In this document: in pieces, positions 52,317 to 61,642 of the stretch | How positions within the stretch are numbered: position 1 is the first letter of the stretch | Layout of the letters: the number at the start of each line of letters is the position of its first letter | Assembly (NCBI RefSeq): GCF_900105325.1 | Contig: NZ_FNSU01000004.1 | Location: 124,001-188,000, forward strand | Origin: Pseudomonas marginalis | GTDB lineage: Bacteria > Pseudomonadota > Gammaproteobacteria > Pseudomonadales > Pseudomonadaceae | Length of the DNA: 64,000 nt | Direction: 5' to 3' | Notes under the pieces: generated by a model | What the model was told of the DNA's origin: nothing | The model's database searches: none | The model's input: the letters and a program-made list of their open reading frames with translations, nothing else | Translations under genes and position numbers: made by a program

Positions 52317-53057
52317 ATGAGCAGCACTGCACAAACTGCTGAAGGCGAAAAAATTCTCATCGTTGATGACGATCCGGGGCTGAGCAGCCTGCTGGAGCGT
52401 TTCTTCAACTCCAAGGGCTACCGTGCCCGCGCGGTGCCGAACACCGAGCAGATGGACCGTCTCCTGGGGCGTGAAGTATTCAACCTGGTCGTACTCGACC
52501 TGATGCTGCCCGGCGAAGACGGCCTCACCGCCTGCAAGCGCCTGCGCGGCGCGAACAACCAGATTCCAATCATCATGCTGACCGCCAAGGGCGATGAGCT
52601 GAGCCGCATCAAGGGTCTCGAGCTGGGCGCCGATGACTACCTTGCCAAGCCTTTCAACCCTGACGAGTTGATGGCGCGGGTCAAAGCCGTGCTGCGTCGT
52701 CAGGCGCCGCCGGTACCGGGCGCGCCGGGCAGCGAAGACGAAAGCGTCACCTTTGGCGACTACGAGCTGTCGCTGGCGACCCGCGAGCTCAAGCGTGGCG
52801 ACGAAGTGCATATGCTCACCACCGGTGAATTCGCCGTGCTCAAGGCGCTGGTGATGAACGCGCGTCAGCCGCTGACCCGCGACAAACTGATGAACTTGGC
52901 ACGCGGTCGCGAATGGGACGCCCTGGAACGCTCCATCGACGTGCAGATTTCCCGTCTGCGCCGGATGATCGAGCCGGACCCGTCCAAACCTCGGTATATC
53001 CAGACTGTCTGGGGTGTGGGCTATGTGTTTGTGCCGGATGGCACCGCAACCAAGTGA
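52317..53057 (+). CDS. ompR: Osmolarity response regulator OmpR
   Basis: 246 residues: receiver domain (about 11-130) with phospho-acceptor D61 in VVLDLMLPGEDG and Lys in YLAKPFNPD, then a winged-helix DNA-binding domain (about 145-240). OmpR/PhoB class, and the sequence is close to OmpR itself. envZ follows after 116 bp. A ribosome site (AAGAGGAG) precedes the ATG. The 356-bp gap to the divergent tex gene has a TTATAAT element on the minus strand near 52165, a plausible tex -10 box. Confidence 0.95.
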   Translation: MSSTAQTAEGEKILIVDDDPGLSSLLERFFNSKGYRARAVPNTEQMDRLLGREVFNLVVLDLMLPGEDGLTACKRLRGANNQIPIIMLTAKGDELSRIKGLELGADDYLAKPFNPDELMARVKAVLRRQAPPVPGAPGSEDESVTFGDYELSLATRELKRGDEVHMLTTGEFAVLKALVMNARQPLTRDKLMNLARGREWDALERSIDVQISRLRRMIEPDPSKPRYIQTVWGVGYVFVPDGTATK

Positions 53058-53173
53058 CCGATGATTTGCAGGGCGGGCATCCTGGCGCTTGACTCCATGA
53101 GGGTCGACGGGATGCCCGGCGTCTGCAATTCTGCGAGCGCCGCTCGTTCCTGCAAGGTGTCCAGCTGTCTTCT

Positions 53174-54487
53174 ATGAAAACCCCTCTGTGGTTCCCGCAA
53201 AGTTTCTTCTCCCGCACCCTTTGGCTGGTGCTGATCGTCGTGCTGTTTTCCAAGGCGCTGACACTGGTTTATCTGCTGATGAACGAAGACGTGCTGGTGG
53301 ACCGGCAGTACAGCCACGGTGTCGCCCTGACACTGCGTGGTTACTGGGCTGTAGACCCTGAGAACCGCGAAAAGGTAGCCAAGGCCTCGACGTTGACCCG
53401 CGTTGACGGGGCTGGTGTACCCGAGGGTGAGCAGCATTGGCCCTACAGCGAGATCTACCAGCGCCAGATGCAGGCCGAACTGGGCGAGGACACCGAGGTG
53501 CGCTTGCGCATGCATGTTTCACCTGCGCTGTGGGTAAGGGCGCCGAGCCTTGGTGATGCCTGGATCAAGGTTCCGCTGTATCCGCACCCTTTGCGGGGGC
53601 AGAAGATCTGGAACGTGTTGGGTTGGTTCCTGGCCATCGGCTTGCTTTCCACCGCGTCGGCGTGGATTTTCGTTCGCCAGCTCAACCAACCGCTTAAGCG
53701 CCTGGTGTTTGCCGCCCGCCAATTGGGCCAGGGGCGCAGCGTGCGCCTGCCGGTCAGCGATACGCCCAGTGAAATGACCGAGGTGTATGGCGCCTTCAAC
53801 CAGATGGCGGAGGATGTCGAACAGGCCGGGCGGGAGCGCGAGCTGATGCTGGCGGGGGTGTCCCATGACTTGCGCACGCCCTTGACGCGATTGCGCCTGT
53901 CCCTGGAGCTGATGGGCAACCATAGCGACCTCACCGACGACATGGTTCGCGACATCGAAGACATGGACGCGATTCTCGACCAGTTCCTGGCGTTTATCCG
54001 TGATGGTCGTGACGAGGTGGTGGAGGAAGTCGATCTCACGGACCTGGTGCGTGAGGTTGTGGCGCCCTACAACCAGAATGGCGAGCAAGTGCGCATGCGC
54101 CTTGAGCCGATCCAGCCGTTTGCGTTGCGTCGGGTGTCGATGAAGCGCCTGCTGAACAACCTGATCGGCAACGCTTTGCACCACGCCGGTTCGGATGTTG
54201 AAGTGGCTGCGTATGTGTCTGGCGACAGTGCTGCGCCGTACGTAGTGCTGAGTGTGATGGACCGGGGGGCGGGCATCGATCCGGACGAGCTGGAGGGTAT
54301 CTTCAACCCCTTCACCCGTGGCGACCGTGCCCGGGGTGGCAAAGGGACCGGCTTGGGGCTGGCGATCGTGCGGCGGATTGCGTCGATGCACGGCGGCAAT
54401 GTCGAGTTGCGTAACCGCGAAGGCGGTGGCCTTGAGGCGCGGGTACGCTTGCCGCTTGGGCTGATGCTGCCCAGAGATGCGGTATAG
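53174..54487 (+). CDS. envZ: Osmosensor histidine kinase EnvZ
   Basis: 437 residues. Two membrane segments (about 14-36 and 148-168) flank a periplasmic domain, then HAMP, the dimerisation domain with phospho-His H231 in GVSHDLRTPLTRLRL, and an ATPase domain with N-box NLIGNALHHAG and G-box GTGLGLAIV. Pairs with OmpR encoded just upstream, to phosphorylate it in response to osmotic conditions. Confidence 0.94.
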   Translation: MKTPLWFPQSFFSRTLWLVLIVVLFSKALTLVYLLMNEDVLVDRQYSHGVALTLRGYWAVDPENREKVAKASTLTRVDGAGVPEGEQHWPYSEIYQRQMQAELGEDTEVRLRMHVSPALWVRAPSLGDAWIKVPLYPHPLRGQKIWNVLGWFLAIGLLSTASAWIFVRQLNQPLKRLVFAARQLGQGRSVRLPVSDTPSEMTEVYGAFNQMAEDVEQAGRERELMLAGVSHDLRTPLTRLRLSLELMGNHSDLTDDMVRDIEDMDAILDQFLAFIRDGRDEVVEEVDLTDLVREVVAPYNQNGEQVRMRLEPIQPFALRRVSMKRLLNNLIGNALHHAGSDVEVAAYVSGDSAAPYVVLSVMDRGAGIDPDELEGIFNPFTRGDRARGGKGTGLGLAIVRRIASMHGGNVELRNREGGGLEARVRLPLGLMLPRDAV

Positions 54488-54501
54488 AAACAGCTGCAAG
54501 T

Positions 54502-54566
54502 TTCAAGCTGAAGCCGCAAGAGAAAGGCGCACAGCTTTTGCCCTTTCTTGCAGCTTATAGCTTGAA
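54502..54566. terminator. Bidirectional hairpin between envZ and rimK
   Basis: Imperfect long inverted repeat, with arms of about 25 bp (TTCAAGCTGAAGCCGCAAG... against CTTGCAGCTTATAGCTTGAA) around a loop of about 13 bp, between two convergent operons. Similar TTCAAGCT-rich hairpins recur in Pseudomonas intergenic DNA. Confidence 0.6.
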
Positions 54567-54583
54567 GCTGACAGCTCCCGTCT

Positions 54584-55489
54584 CTAACCCTTGCCCTTGG
54601 TCCTGGTCATATTCGGTCCACCATTCTTCTCCAGATGTTGAATGATGATCCCCGCCACATCCTTCCCAGTGGTGGTCTCTATCCCTTCCAGGCCCGGCGA
54701 CGAGTTCACCTCCATTACCAGTGGCCCATGGTTGGAGCGCAGGATATCCACACCCGCCACTGCCAACCCCATGACCTTGGCCGCCCGCAGCGCGGTCATG
54801 CGTTCTTCCGGGGTGATCTTGATCAGGCTGGCGCTGCCGCCACGGTGCAGGTTGGAGCGGAACTCTCCGGGCTTGGCCTGGCGCTTCATGGCTGCGATCA
54901 CCTTGTCGCCCACCACGAAGCAGCGAATATCCGCACCGCCGGCTTCCTTGATGTACTCCTGGACCATGATGTTCTGCTTGAGGCCCATGAATGCCTCGAT
55001 CACGGATTCCGCTGCGGTCGCGGTTTCACACAGCACCACACCGATGCCCTGGGTGCCTTCCAGCACCTTGATCACCAGCGGCGCGCCGTTGACCATTTCG
55101 ATCAGGTCGGGAATGTCGTCGGGGGAGTGGGCAAAGCCGGTGACCGGCAGGCCGATGCCCCGCCGCGAGAGCAGTTGCAACGAGCGTAATTTGTCCCGCG
55201 AGCGTGCAATGGCCACGGATTCATTGAGGGGGAAAACCCCCATCATTTCGAATTGGCGCAACACGGCGCAGCCATAGAACGTCACCGAGGCGCCAATCCG
55301 CGGGATCACCGCATCAAACCCCTCCAGCGGTTTACCGCGGTAATGGATCTGCGGCTTGTGGCTGGCGATGTTCATATAGGCACGCAACGTGTCGATCACC
55401 ACCATTTCGTGGCCACGTTCGGTGCCGGCCTCGACCAGGCGGCGGGTGGAATACAGACGCGGGTTTCGCGACAGCACAGCAATCTTCAT
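54584..55489 (-). CDS. rimK: Ribosomal protein S6 glutamate ligase RimK
   Basis: 301 residues, ATP-grasp enzyme adding glutamates to the C-terminus of S6 (RpsF). Family motifs: MKIAVLSRNPRLYSTRRLVEAG, VIPRIGASVTFYGCAVLRQFE, PLVIKVLEGTQGIGVVL, VAGVDILRSNHGPLVMEVNSSPGLEGIE. Last gene of rimA-rimB-rimK; its ATG overlaps the rimB stop. In P. fluorescens this operon links c-di-GMP to ribosome composition and the use of motility or attachment genes (known from SBW25). Confidence 0.95.
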   Translation of the reverse strand: MKIAVLSRNPRLYSTRRLVEAGTERGHEMVVIDTLRAYMNIASHKPQIHYRGKPLEGFDAVIPRIGASVTFYGCAVLRQFEMMGVFPLNESVAIARSRDKLRSLQLLSRRGIGLPVTGFAHSPDDIPDLIEMVNGAPLVIKVLEGTQGIGVVLCETATAAESVIEAFMGLKQNIMVQEYIKEAGGADIRCFVVGDKVIAAMKRQAKPGEFRSNLHRGGSASLIKITPEERMTALRAAKVMGLAVAGVDILRSNHGPLVMEVNSSPGLEGIETTTGKDVAGIIIQHLEKNGGPNMTRTKGKG

Positions 55490-55968
55490 GCAGCACCTGG
55501 GGCAGAAATAGTAGAGACCGGGAACACCGGCTTGTCTTGAACGTACTTGACGCCGGGATTGACCACCAGGTGGCCGTCAATCAGCGCCTTGGAACCCAGC
55601 AACAGGCGATAACGCATGGCTTTGCGGCAGGCCAGGGTGAACTCCACCCGCCATACCCGATCACCCATTGCCAGGGTGGTGCTGATCACGTAGCGCACCT
55701 GCGCATGGCCATTGGAGCTCTTGATGGTTTTCATCGTCACCAGGGGCGCTTCGCAGCGGCGGTGACGCAGTTGCACGACGCTGCCCAGGTGCGCGGTAAA
55801 GCGCACCCACTTCTCGCCGTCGCGCTCAAACGGCTCGATGTCGGTGGCATGCAGGCTGGAGGTGCTGGCACCGGTGTCGATCTTGGCACGCAGGCCTGCC
55901 ACTCCCAAGTCGGGAAGTGCCACCCATTCACGCAGACCTACAACGGTCAAATGGTCAAATGTCTTCAA
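55486..55968 (-). CDS. rimB: RimB retropepsin-like protease (RimK pathway)
   Basis: 160 residues, retropepsin-like fold with the DTGA motif at 31-34 (KIDTGASTSSLHA), a single-motif aspartic protease of the RimB/ATP-dependent zinc protease class. In the SBW25 rimABK model RimB trims or opposes S6 glutamation. It lies between rimA and rimK, 13 bp after the rimA stop. Confidence 0.9.
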   Translation of the reverse strand: MKTFDHLTVVGLREWVALPDLGVAGLRAKIDTGASTSSLHATDIEPFERDGEKWVRFTAHLGSVVQLRHRRCEAPLVTMKTIKSSNGHAQVRYVISTTLAMGDRVWRVEFTLACRKAMRYRLLLGSKALIDGHLVVNPGVKYVQDKPVFPVSTISAPGAA

Positions 55969-55981
55969 TATGGGTAACCGG

Positions 55982-56761
55982 TCAATTCGCCCACGCCTGA
56001 GGAGAAACCTCGGCCAGGGCTTTGAATGCAGGCTTGGCGAACCAGTAGCCTTGCATCAGAAATATTCCACAGTCAGACAGAAAGTCGCGTTCGCCGGCAC
56101 TTTCGATGCCTTCGGCGATGACAGTAACGTTCAACTGCTCACAGATTGTGACAATCCCCTGGACGATCACCTGACGGACACGATCCTGGTCGACATCGCG
56201 GATCAGCGCCATGTCGAGTTTGATCAAGTCAGGTTGGAAATCAGCCAACAGATTCAGCCCCGAATAGCCCGCGCCGAAATCATCGATAGCGGTCTTGAAG
56301 CCGAATTCGCGGTATTCACGCAGAATATTCGTCAAATGGCGATAGTTATCTACATGCTCGCTTTCCAGTGTCTCGAAAATCAGTTGATCCAGCGGAAAAT
56401 TGTGCGCGCGCGCCGCCTCCAGGGTGCTGCGGATGCACAACTCCGGACGGTACACGGCGTTGGGCATGAAGTTGATGGAAAGGTGGGTTTGCATCCCCAA
56501 AGCTGCAGCACCGGCAATCGCCTGGGTGCGGCAGCGCTGGTCGAAGCGGTAGCGGTTGCTGTCGTTGACCTGGTCCAGCACCGACAATGCCCCTTCGCCC
56601 TGTGTACCGCGCACCAAGGCTTCGTGGGCAAAAATCGAATGGTCCCGAAGGTCAACGATAGGCTGGTAGGCGAAAGCAAACTCGAAACCCAAGGGTTCGC
56701 TTTGCTGGCAGCCTGCGCAACGCTGTTCAGGCGAGGTGAGTGAAGTAGGAAAGTCGGTCAC
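55982..56761 (-). CDS. rimA: RimA EAL-domain phosphodiesterase
   Basis: 259 residues, almost entirely an EAL domain: EALVRG at 47-52, IDDFGAGYSGLNLL, QPDLIKLDMALIRD, VIAEGIE and a C-terminal QGYWFAKP motif. The catalytic residues look intact, so it probably cleaves c-di-GMP. A CAGC cysteine pair near residue 15 and no sensor or membrane domain. First gene of rimA-rimB-rimK. Confidence 0.92.
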   Translation of the reverse strand: MTDFPTSLTSPEQRCAGCQQSEPLGFEFAFAYQPIVDLRDHSIFAHEALVRGTQGEGALSVLDQVNDSNRYRFDQRCRTQAIAGAAALGMQTHLSINFMPNAVYRPELCIRSTLEAARAHNFPLDQLIFETLESEHVDNYRHLTNILREYREFGFKTAIDDFGAGYSGLNLLADFQPDLIKLDMALIRDVDQDRVRQVIVQGIVTICEQLNVTVIAEGIESAGERDFLSDCGIFLMQGYWFAKPAFKALAEVSPQAWAN

Positions 56762-56877
56762 GGCGTATCCTCGCGAAAACAGGGTGCTACCTGGCGTATC
56801 TTAGGTGAGCCTTGAGGTTTATGCGTCGAAGGGTTTCAACGTTACAGTTGCGACATTTGTCAGAGCGAGGAATTCAA

Positions 56878-57285
56878 GTGGCTCAAAAGCAGGAAGAGGA
56901 AGAAAAGGTCCGTCTGGACAAGTGGCTTTGGGCGGCGCGTTTCTTTAAGACACGTGCCTTGGCCAAGGCCGCGATTGAGAGCGGCAAGGTGCATCATCGA
57001 GGCGAGCGCTGTAAGCCGGGCAAAGAGCCACGTGTCGGTGATGAGCTGCAGATTCGGATAGGTTTTGACGAAAAGACCGTCGTGGTTCAGGCACTTTCCA
57101 TCGTGCGCCGTGGCGCCCCCGAAGCACAGGCGCTGTACACCGAAACCGAAGCCAGCATTGCCAGGCGCGAAAATGCGGCAGCCCTGCGCAAGGCGGGCGC
57201 CACGGGGATGACCACCGATGGCAAGCCGAGCAAGAAGCAGCGCCGCGACCTGTTCAAGTTTCGCGGCAGTGGCAATGATGACTGA
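56878..57285 (+). CDS. hslR: Ribosome-associated heat-shock protein Hsp15 (S4 domain)
   Basis: 135 residues. An S4 RNA-binding domain near the N-terminus (VRLDKWLWAARFFKTRALAKAAIESGKVHHRGERCKPGKE) is typical of HslR; the C-terminal half is basic (KPSKKQRRDLFKFRG). It binds stalled 50S subunits carrying nascent chains. I chose the GTG at 56878 with GAGG upstream; the frame runs further upstream without family similarity. Near hslO, as in many gamma-proteobacteria. Confidence 0.9.
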   Translation: MAQKQEEEEKVRLDKWLWAARFFKTRALAKAAIESGKVHHRGERCKPGKEPRVGDELQIRIGFDEKTVVVQALSIVRRGAPEAQALYTETEASIARRENAAALRKAGATGMTTDGKPSKKQRRDLFKFRGSGNDD

Positions 57286-57327
57286 TCGCGCAGCGGCCCA
57301 TTCAAATGAGGGAGGGGGCTTTCAGCG

Positions 57328-58131
57328 TTAAGGGGATGTACGCACGACGCTCAATCCACTGATCACTGGCAGCTTGCCAAGTAACCTGAAGATCGGCGTC
57401 GTCACGTGTAACAAAGCGGCCGACACCTTCGCTGCAAACGGCGTGTAACAACCCCAGCCCAACGCCAACAGTGCCAGCAGCACCCCGCCGATATAATCGT
57501 CCTGCCCCCAATGCGCGCCCGCTACCAGCCGCGGCATCATGAACAACAGCGCCAGGCCCCAGATCACCAGCACCTGGCCGATACGCTTGGCGAACACGCT
57601 CATGAACATTGCCCAGATCAGCAACACCGAGGCGTGATCCCCCGGAAAGCTTTGGCTTGAGCGGTCCTTCAGCTCCCAGGTCTTCTCCAGCCCCGGGAAA
57701 TAGTCGCTCATCTGGATCGCCCCGGCGATAACCATCGACGGGCTGCTGTGTTGCCAGCCCATCTGCGCTGCGAGTTTGGAAAACAGCATGCGGATAAACA
57801 GCAAGAGCAACAAAATACCGACAAAACCTAACAGGGCCTGGCGTACCTGCGCGGCTTTGAACACCCAGTCGCCGCGAATCATCAGCATCAGCAGGATCAC
57901 CCCGACCACCGCATCAAACGGCCGCAAACTGGCCACGGCCCACACGTGCAGCCATGTCGCGTTGCTCGCCAGCGGGTCGTTGAGAAGGTGAAACAGCCAC
58001 TCGTCGAAAATCACACACAGCATCTGCCCCGTGGGCCACAGCCAAAAACACAGCAGCCCGATAGCGAGTAGATTGCACAGAGCCCATCGCCGGAGGTTCC
58101 ACTTGGCTTGGAACAAACCCGGATTGTTCAT
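57328..58131 (-). CDS. PAP2-family membrane phosphatase
   Basis: 267 residues, about six membrane segments. PAP2 motifs: SFPGDHAS (about 160-167, catalytic His) and RLVAGAHWGQDDYIGG (about 200-215, with His and Asp). Could be a lipid phosphatase or a lipid A 1-phosphate transferase of the LpxT type; the sequence alone does not decide. It is convergent with hslR and divergent from hslO. No other gene in between. Confidence 0.85.
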   Translation of the reverse strand: MNNPGLFQAKWNLRRWALCNLLAIGLLCFWLWPTGQMLCVIFDEWLFHLLNDPLASNATWLHVWAVASLRPFDAVVGVILLMLMIRGDWVFKAAQVRQALLGFVGILLLLLFIRMLFSKLAAQMGWQHSSPSMVIAGAIQMSDYFPGLEKTWELKDRSSQSFPGDHASVLLIWAMFMSVFAKRIGQVLVIWGLALLFMMPRLVAGAHWGQDDYIGGVLLALLALGWGCYTPFAAKVSAALLHVTTPIFRLLGKLPVISGLSVVRTSP

Positions 58132-58257
58132 AAACTGTCCCTCTTCGCTCTAAATAAGCTCTCTGTTTCCAGGAGAAAGCCGCACCAAGATGGTGCTAAA
58201 GCGTTTAATTTTATAAACCTTGTAACCAATTTGTCATCAATTCAGATACCCAGACCT

Positions 58258-59160
58258 ATGACTGATCTACCGGATACCGACTTCACCCAACGCTTCATCT
58301 TCGATGAGAGCGACGCCCGCGGCGAAATGGTTTCGTTGGAGCGCAGCTACGCCGAAGTCCTCGCCAAGCACCCCTATCCGGAACCGGTCGCACAACTGCT
58401 CGGTGAGCTGATGGCCGCTGCTGCGTTGCTGGTAGGCACCATGAAGTTCGACGGTTTGCTGATCCTGCAAGCCCGTTCCGAAGGGCCGATTCCGCTGTTG
58501 ATGATCGAGTGCTCCAGCGAGCGCGAAATCCGTGGCCTGGCCCGTTATGAAGCCGACCAGATTGCCCCGGACGCCAGCCTGGCCGAGCTGATGCCCAACG
58601 GTGTCCTGGCGCTCACCGTCGACCCGACCTCAGGCCAACGTTACCAGGGCATCGTCGACCTCGACGGCAAAACGCTGTCGGAATGCTTCACCAACTATTT
58701 CGTGATGTCCCAGCAAGTGGGCACCAAGTTCTGGCTCAACGCCGACGGCAAGCGCGCCCGTGGCATGTTGCTGCAACAACTGCCGGCCGACCGTATCAAG
58801 GACGACGAAGATCGCGCTGAAAGCTGGCGGCACTGCATTGCCTTGGCCGATACCCTGAAAGCCGAAGAACTGCTGGGCCTGGACAACGAAACCATCCTGC
58901 ACCGCCTGTACCACGAAGACCCGGTGCGCCTGTTCGACGCGCAGACCTTGCACTTCCACTGCAGCTGCTCCCGTGAGCGTTCGGGCAACGCCCTGGTCAG
59001 CTTGGGCCTGGAAGATGCGCAGAACCTGGTGGTGGAACACGGTGGCAATATCGAGATCGACTGCCAGTTCTGCAACGAGCGCTACCTGTTCGACGCTGCC
59101 GATGTAGCGCAATTGTTCGCTGGCGCAGGCATCGACACGCCTTCCGACACCCGCCACTAA
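58258..59160 (+). CDS. hslO: Redox-regulated chaperone Hsp33
   Basis: 300 residues. An N-terminal substrate-binding domain and the C-terminal zinc redox switch: CSCSRER (CxC) and CQFCNERY (CxxC), the four cysteines that bind zinc when reduced. Oxidation activates the holdase. The ATG at 58258 fits the family start (MTDLPDTDFTQRFIFD); the frame extends 150 bp further upstream, overlapping the divergent PAP2 gene start, and is rejected. Confidence 0.95.
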   Translation: MTDLPDTDFTQRFIFDESDARGEMVSLERSYAEVLAKHPYPEPVAQLLGELMAAAALLVGTMKFDGLLILQARSEGPIPLLMIECSSEREIRGLARYEADQIAPDASLAELMPNGVLALTVDPTSGQRYQGIVDLDGKTLSECFTNYFVMSQQVGTKFWLNADGKRARGMLLQQLPADRIKDDEDRAESWRHCIALADTLKAEELLGLDNETILHRLYHEDPVRLFDAQTLHFHCSCSRERSGNALVSLGLEDAQNLVVEHGGNIEIDCQFCNERYLFDAADVAQLFAGAGIDTPSDTRH

Positions 59161-59339
59161 AACGTTTAAGCACAGGTAAATCACCTGTCAAATGCCGGAT
59201 TAGAGGCGTTCTGACGGGAGGGCCCTACTCTTTTTGGGCTTTTCTGGCATAATCCGGCCCACTTTTTTCGCGGTAGTAGTGCGCAACTTTCTACTACAAA
59301 ACGTTTGGAGCACTCGGCCACAGGCCGACGGGGAACCTC

Positions 59340-60881
59340 ATGACGCAAGCCAATAACGCCGTATACACCGATCTGAGTGTTGACGATCTGGTCAAAGAAG
59401 CCCTGCAGCGCGGTGAAGGCGTGCTTGCCGATACCGGCGCGCTGGTCGTGGAAACCGGTCACCGTACCGGCCGTTCGCCAGTCGACCGTTTCATCGTTGA
59501 AGAGCCTTCCACCCAGGATTCCATCGCCTGGGGCCCGATCAACCGCAAGTTCCCGGCCGACAAGTTCGATGCCCTGTGGGCACGCGTCGAGGCGTTCAAC
59601 AATGCGCAAGAGCATTTCGTTTCCCACGTTCACGTAGGGGCCTCCGAAGACCACTACCTGGCCGTGAAAATGACCACCCAGACTGCCTGGCAGAACCTGT
59701 TCGGTCGTTGCCTGTTCATCAACCCGGCCCAGTACAACCCGGCCGGTCGTGACGAGTGGCAAGTGCTCAACGTGGCCAACTTCGAGTGCGTGCCTGAGCG
59801 TGATGGCACCAACTCCGACGGTTGCGTGATCCTTAACTTCGCCCAGAAAAAAGTGCTGATCGCCGGCATGCGCTACGCCGGTGAAATGAAGAAAGCCATG
59901 TTCTCGGTGCAGAACTACCTGCTGCCGGCTTCCGACGTACTGCCGATGCACTGCGCCGCCAACATTGGCGAAGCCGGCGACGTGACCCTGTTCTTCGGTC
60001 TGTCGGGTACCGGCAAGACCACCCTGTCCGCCGACGAAAGCCGCTACCTGATCGGTGACGACGAGCACGGCTGGGGCGAAGGCGTGGTGTTCAACATCGA
60101 AGGCGGTTGCTATGCCAAATGCATCGACCTGTCCGAGAAGAACGAACCGGTTATCTGGAAAGCCATCAAGCACGGCGCCGTGTTGGAAAACGTCGTCATC
60201 GACGAGGCCAAGCACGCCGACTATGCTGACGTGAGCCTGACCCAGAACAGCCGCGCCGCCTACCCGCTGGAGCACGTTGCCAAGCGTTCCGAGAAGAACC
60301 TGGGCGGCGAGCCAAACGCGGTGATCTTCCTGACCTGCGACCTGACCGGCGTACTGCCGCCCGTGTCCATCCTCAGCGAAGAACAAGCGGCCTACCACTT
60401 CCTGTCCGGCTACACCGCACTGGTGGGCTCGACCGAAATGGGTTCGGGCAGCGGCATCAAGTCGACCTTCTCCACCTGCTTCGGCGCACCGTTCTTCCCG
60501 CGCCCGGCCGGCGAATATGCAGAGCTGCTGATCAAGCGCATCCGCGGCTTCGGCTCCAAGGTCTACCTGGTCAACACCGGCTGGACCGGCGGTGGCTACG
60601 GCGTTGGCAAGCGCTTCAATATCCCGACCACGCGCGGCGTGATCGCAGCGATCCAGAGCGGCGCGTTGATCGGTGCTGAAACCGAACACCTCGACACCAT
60701 CAACCTCGACGTGCCATTGGCCGTGCCGGGCGTTGAGACCGGCCTGTTGAACCCACGTAACACCTGGGCTGACAAGGCCGCTTACGATGAAGCAGCGAAG
60801 GCGCTGGCTGGTCTGTTCATCGAGAACTTCAAGAAGTTTGAAGTGAGCGATGCGATCAAGGCTGCGGGTCCGAAGTTGTAA
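59340..60881 (+). CDS. pckA: Phosphoenolpyruvate carboxykinase (ATP)
   Basis: 513 residues, normal length. P-loop GLSGTGKTT at 220-228, preceded by ATP-type motif MHCAANIGEAGD, with substrate residues in NVIDEAKHADYAD-like region and EGGCYAKCIDLS. Converts oxaloacetate and ATP to phosphoenolpyruvate, the first committed step of gluconeogenesis. Single gene with its own terminator. The 178-bp gap before it holds a weak terminator-like GCCC/GGGC hairpin for hslO at about 59223-59245. Confidence 0.96.
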   Translation: MTQANNAVYTDLSVDDLVKEALQRGEGVLADTGALVVETGHRTGRSPVDRFIVEEPSTQDSIAWGPINRKFPADKFDALWARVEAFNNAQEHFVSHVHVGASEDHYLAVKMTTQTAWQNLFGRCLFINPAQYNPAGRDEWQVLNVANFECVPERDGTNSDGCVILNFAQKKVLIAGMRYAGEMKKAMFSVQNYLLPASDVLPMHCAANIGEAGDVTLFFGLSGTGKTTLSADESRYLIGDDEHGWGEGVVFNIEGGCYAKCIDLSEKNEPVIWKAIKHGAVLENVVIDEAKHADYADVSLTQNSRAAYPLEHVAKRSEKNLGGEPNAVIFLTCDLTGVLPPVSILSEEQAAYHFLSGYTALVGSTEMGSGSGIKSTFSTCFGAPFFPRPAGEYAELLIKRIRGFGSKVYLVNTGWTGGGYGVGKRFNIPTTRGVIAAIQSGALIGAETEHLDTINLDVPLAVPGVETGLLNPRNTWADKAAYDEAAKALAGLFIENFKKFEVSDAIKAAGPKL

Positions 60882-60896
60882 GATTCGGTCGCTGTT

Positions 60897-60926
60897 AAAA
60901 AGCCGCTCCTTGTGAGCGGCTTTTTT
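60897..60926 (+). terminator. Terminator of pckA
   Basis: AAAAAGCCGCTC-CTTGT-GAGCGGCTTTTTT: 12-bp stem with a six-T tail, 15 bp after the pckA stop. Confidence 0.95.
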
Positions 60927-61008
60927 GTGCGCGAAAGGTTCGTCGACGATAGGCCGAACCATTGCCCCTCCACCTTTGACTTGCGGTGTACCTGGAGCCG
61001 GTATTCGC

Positions 61009-61638
61009 TCAGCTCAGGTTTTCCAGCGTCTGCGTGTCCCAGCTGTGGGTCTTGATGGCCAGGTAGAGCATGCCGATGGTCAACGGGACCTTGTCGCCAT
61101 GCCCCTTGCCCCGACGCTTGAGGAACACGTCAAAGACCGGTGGGTTGAAGTAACGATAAGTGTCGTAGTCGCCCAGGTCGAGGGCGAACTCCTGCTCCAG
61201 CGCTTCCATGAGCTGCTTGGCTTCGCTGCCGTCACAGCCCAGGTCGAAATTGAGTGAGGTTTGCAGGCGGATGGTCTTGTGTTTCGGCAGGCCGATTTCT
61301 TCGTGCAGCAGTTGAAGGAGTTGCTGCATCACGGGGTCTTCGGGGAAGTTAGGGGCGAGGTTCATGGTGGGTGCACGCAGGAGTGGGTGAAGGGGCTGGT
61401 TGCGTTGGAGGCGGTATTTGTTTCGAGTGATGAAGAGCGCCAAGCCTATCAAGAATACAGAGACAGGTAGGAGGGGCATTCTGAGGATCACCGCTACATA
61501 GGGTAGTAGGAACGTCAAAATAAGGCCTGTTGTAAGAAATGTGACTGCGAAGTGCTTTCTGAGCATTGGGTCTGTGATTTGGTAGTGCAGCACCAAATAG
61601 ATAATGAGAAAGGAAGCGGATTGAAGGTAAAGGGCCAT
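61009..61638 (-). CDS. Membrane protein with C-terminal DUF1493 domain
   Basis: About 209 residues. Two or three hydrophobic segments in the first 75 residues (ASFLIIYLVLHY, FLTTGLILTFLLPYVAVIL, LPVSVFLIGLALFI), then a soluble domain with the DUF1493 pattern LNFDLGCDGSEAKQLMEALEQEFALDL...YRYFNPP. This domain resembles an acyl-carrier-like fold; function unknown. The upstream gene ends 4 bp before this ATG. A start 27 bp further up would overlap that gene and is possible. Confidence 0.75.
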   Translation of the reverse strand: MALYLQSASFLIIYLVLHYQITDPMLRKHFAVTFLTTGLILTFLLPYVAVILRMPLLPVSVFLIGLALFITRNKYRLQRNQPLHPLLRAPTMNLAPNFPEDPVMQQLLQLLHEEIGLPKHKTIRLQTSLNFDLGCDGSEAKQLMEALEQEFALDLGDYDTYRYFNPPVFDVFLKRRGKGHGDKVPLTIGMLYLAIKTHSWDTQTLENLS

Positions 61639-61642
61639 GCCA

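Noticed and set aside
53058..53173. Possible short gene between ompR and envZ
   Set aside because: No convincing start with a ribosome site; reads as a simple spacer.
57286..57327. GAGGGAGGGGGCTTTC between hslR and the PAP2 gene as a REPIN
   Set aside because: Only one decayed arm is present; no inverted partner.
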